Notes under the pieces: generated by a model
What the model saw: the letters and a program-made list of their open reading frames with translations, nothing else
The model's database searches: none
What the model was told of the DNA's origin: nothing
NCBI GenBank assembly: GCA_005223375.1
Contig: RXOD01004659.1
Span: forward strand, 1-19,448
Length of the DNA: 19,448 nt
Source of the DNA: Amoebophrya sp. AT5.2
Lineage: Eukaryota; Sar; Dinophyceae; Syndiniales; Amoebophryaceae
Reading direction: 5' to 3'
Part shown: one piece after another, positions 18,601 through 19,448 of the stretch
How the letters are laid out: every line of letters begins with the position of its first letter
How positions within the stretch are numbered: position 1 is the stretch's first letter
Translations under genes and position numbers: made by a program

Positions 18601-19448
18601 GCATCAGGTACCGCTGCACGCTGTCCTTCGACGTGATCAGGTGCGAGATGACGCTCCGCGGCAACCTCGCTTGCGCGGCCAGGGCAAACACGTTGTGGAA
18701 CAAAAACACGGTCAATTTTCGCGCGTGCGGGTCCCACTGCGTGAGTGCGGTGTTCTGGAGCGCCAGCACGCAGTTCAGAAGCACCTGGAACAGCAATGCC
18801 GGTTTGGATCGGTATTTCATCAGGTGCCGGATCTTCACCAGGATCAGGGACACCGCCTGAAACACGATCTCGTTCGCGTCCACCGTGTCCGTGACCGAGC
18901 CCACGTGGGAAGTCTGTTCTCGCTTCTTCAGTTCCACGCTACCCCGCTGCGCCGCGTCGAGCGCCAGCAGACACTCGTTCACGTCTTCCAACAGCGACAG
19001 CTGCCCCTTCCGCACCTTCGTGTCGAAGATCCTCTCCGTCTGCAGTTTGTTGCTTCCCCCCGACCCGCTCTGCCCCTGCGCCGACTTCAGGTTGAATACG
19101 CCCTCCCGCGACCGCTGCCGCAAGACCAGAATCTTCGCGAGCGTCATCAGCACGAACGGCGGGTTCCGGGCCGCGATGTCGTTCCTCAATTTCCGCACCC
19201 GAAGGTCATTGGCCTGCGCGTTCTTGCAGTTGTCGAAGAAGTAAAGCCGGATCTTTGCCATGCACAAGCCCTGCAGCTCGTTGTTCTTGGCCAGGAACGC
19301 CATGTCTTGCCGCACCTCGCACAGGTGGGCTTCCTCGATCAGCAGCAGCCGCTCGAGGATCTTCAGGTACAGCACGGACAGAGGCATCGGATAGCACGTG
19401 CAGATCGGTGGCGTGGCGTGCGAGATCATCCCCACGGCGTTGATCGGC
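9659..19448 (-). CDS. Giant helical (solenoid-like) protein, possibly ciliary CFAP54-type; 3' 2,934 codons, partial
   Basis: Five exons, 5' to 3': 19448-16841, 16331-15049, 14729-10858, 10765-10177, 10112-9659. The joined length is 2,934 codons plus TGA with one continuous frame. The frame is open at the right edge, so the N-terminus is missing. The protein is overwhelmingly helical, with repeated Leu/Ala-rich helix pairs that suggest a TPR or armadillo-like solenoid. There is an acidic then Glu/Arg/Gln-rich coiled stretch near visible residues 530-590 and a Pro/Ala/Ser/Gly linker near 1955-2020. A predicted beta-rich segment near 2600-2660 (ITIQRHGKRLIAATEIVDTS) and a basic polyproline patch (PIPPPPPKRKPRKK) in the last exon follow. 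No signal peptide, kinase, motor or membrane span is seen. The size and solenoid character recall central-apparatus proteins such as CFAP54 or CFAP46, but I cannot confirm homology by eye, so treat the name as a guess. Two introns are mobile-like elements and two are ordinary. The 3' end could continue: AACAG|GTACTACC before the stop is a possible donor of the type used elsewhere. Confidence 0.85.
10113..10176 (-). other. Canonical intron (64 nt) in the giant gene
   Basis: Minus-strand donor GAGAG|GTACCC. The intron is strongly pyrimidine-rich and ends CATCTCCAG. Joining GTA GAG AG to G GGA ACG keeps the frame (...FVER|GTNQPS...). A second acceptor, CTTCAG|GTCC (intron 10086-10176), is also in frame and would give ...FVER|SDVAQD. 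I cannot decide between them from sequence. Confidence 0.7.
10766..10857 (-). other. Canonical intron (92 nt) in the giant gene
   Basis: Minus-strand donor CTTGTGG|GTACTTAC; acceptor GGTTCTTTAG|GTTCAG. The junction GTG G|GT TCA keeps the frame (...DKLV|GSEAGF...). The upstream exon's own frame stops inside the intron. It has no terminal inverted repeats and no flanking direct repeat, unlike the two element-type introns of the same gene. Confidence 0.7.
14730..14734. repeat. Target-site duplication, left copy of element 1
   Basis: GGGAG directly abuts the TATG end of the element; its partner on the other side is GTGAG (15049-15053). Four of five bases match. Both copies sit in the same codon phase of the minus-strand frame (CTC CC and CTC AC), as expected if one copy was created by insertion into an exon. 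Confidence 0.6.
14735..15048 (-). mobile_element. Introner-like element 1 (314 bp) forming an intron of the giant gene
   Basis: The element begins TATGCAGGGACCGGCGATGG (14735-14754). Its other end (15029-15048), read inward on the minus strand, is TATGCTGGGACCAGCGATGG, so 18 of 20 positions match as an inverted repeat. The flanks are GGGAG (14730-14734) and GTGAG (15049-15053), a 5-bp direct repeat with one mismatch. The coding frame is closed by TAA inside the right end. Removing the element plus one flank copy joins CTG CTC AC to G CAG GTC CTG in frame. No open transposase frame lies inside, so it is a non-autonomous, MITE-like unit. No register of exact excision gives GT-AG. A GC-AG alternative (15035 to 14726) is also in frame. 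Confidence 0.75.
15049..15053. repeat. Target-site duplication, right copy of element 1
   Basis: GTGAG, abutting the CATA end of the element; partner of GGGAG at 14730-14734. One mismatch suggests the copies have diverged since insertion, or that the duplication is coincidental in one base. Confidence 0.6.
16332..16336. repeat. Target-site duplication, left copy of element 2
   Basis: CTTCG, directly next to the TATG end of element 2. It is identical to the copy at 16841-16845 and in the same codon phase on the minus strand. Confidence 0.7.
16337..16840 (-). mobile_element. Introner-like element 2 (504 bp) forming an intron of the giant gene
   Basis: The left end is TATGGTCGGGCCAGCTGGTA (16337-16356). 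The right end (16821-16840), read inward on the minus strand, is TATGAACGGACCAGCTGGTA, with 17 of 20 matching. It is flanked by perfect 5-bp repeats CTTCG (16332-16336 and 16841-16845). Excision with one copy joins GCG AAG to CAG AAA in frame (...SANAK|QKAALS...). The exon frame would otherwise stop at a TAG inside the right end. A GT-AG alternative exists (donor GTAGAA at 16823, acceptor ending at 16351) that keeps part of the repeats as exon. Inside are a strong hairpin (16741-16769) and an extra end-like sequence at 16590-16605, suggesting a composite structure. No coding frame of note lies inside. Confidence 0.78.
16741..16769. repeat. Strong hairpin inside element 2
   Basis: AACCACCCGGC (16741-16751) and GCCGGGCGGTT (16759-16769) pair at 10 of 11 positions around a 7-nt loop, GTCTCGT. 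The stem is GC-rich and would be stable in RNA. It lies about 70 bp inside the 5' end of the intron as transcribed and could help fold the element. Confidence 0.6.
16841..16845. repeat. Target-site duplication, right copy of element 2
   Basis: CTTCG, directly next to the CATA end of element 2, identical to 16332-16336. The perfect match and the matching reading phase are the best evidence that the exon was once continuous here. Confidence 0.7.

Noticed and set aside
1..19448. tRNA, rRNA, CRISPR arrays or bacterial-style operon signals
   Set aside because: I saw no cloverleaf-type sequence, ribosomal RNA core, regular spacer-repeat array or Shine-Dalgarno pattern. The spliced genes indicate a eukaryotic nuclear sequence.

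Overview
The window looks like nuclear DNA of an alveolate protist, most probably an early-branching dinoflagellate of the Syndiniales type (Amoebophrya-like). Four things suggest this. All five genes lie on the minus strand. The genome is fairly compact, with multi-kilobase coding exons. Ordinary introns are short (64-139 nt, GTAC...AG). Two further introns look like mobile 'introner' elements with terminal inverted repeats (TIRs), target-site duplications (TSDs) and no GT-AG boundary. Abundant non-canonical introners and unidirectional gene clusters are published features of Amoebophrya genomes. No marker gene names the species, so the assignment is inference.

Layout, left to right. 1-760: no gene. 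761-2257: unknown protein of 498 aa. 2258-3269: no gene. 3270-5001: two-exon gene for a 530-aa protein ending in a complete-looking M23 (LytM-type) zinc peptidase domain. 5002-5413: no convincing gene. 5414-7252: 612-aa NYN-domain protein (PIN-like RNase fold) with two winged-helix-like repeats and a very basic tail. 7253-7939: no gene. 7940-8338: 132-aa multi-pass membrane protein resembling the Tim17/Tim22/Tim23 superfamily. 8339-9658: no convincing gene. 9659-19448: 3' part of one giant gene, at least 2,934 codons in five exons, running off the right edge. It encodes a mostly helical, solenoid-like protein that may be a ciliary central-apparatus protein such as CFAP54; this name is a weak guess.

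The most interesting signal is the pair of introns inside the giant gene. Each is an element (314 bp at 14735-15048; 504 bp at 16337-16840) starting with TATG and ending with CATA. Each has 20-bp imperfect TIRs sharing the core TATGnnSGGRCCRGC, and each is flanked by a 5-bp direct repeat (CTTCG/CTTCG; GGGAG/GTGAG). In both cases, removing the element with one repeat copy restores the reading frame exactly. Both behave as transposon-derived introns whose TIRs would otherwise be read as exon.

The five genes show no obvious shared pathway. The common orientation is the usual dinoflagellate arrangement and need not mean an operon.
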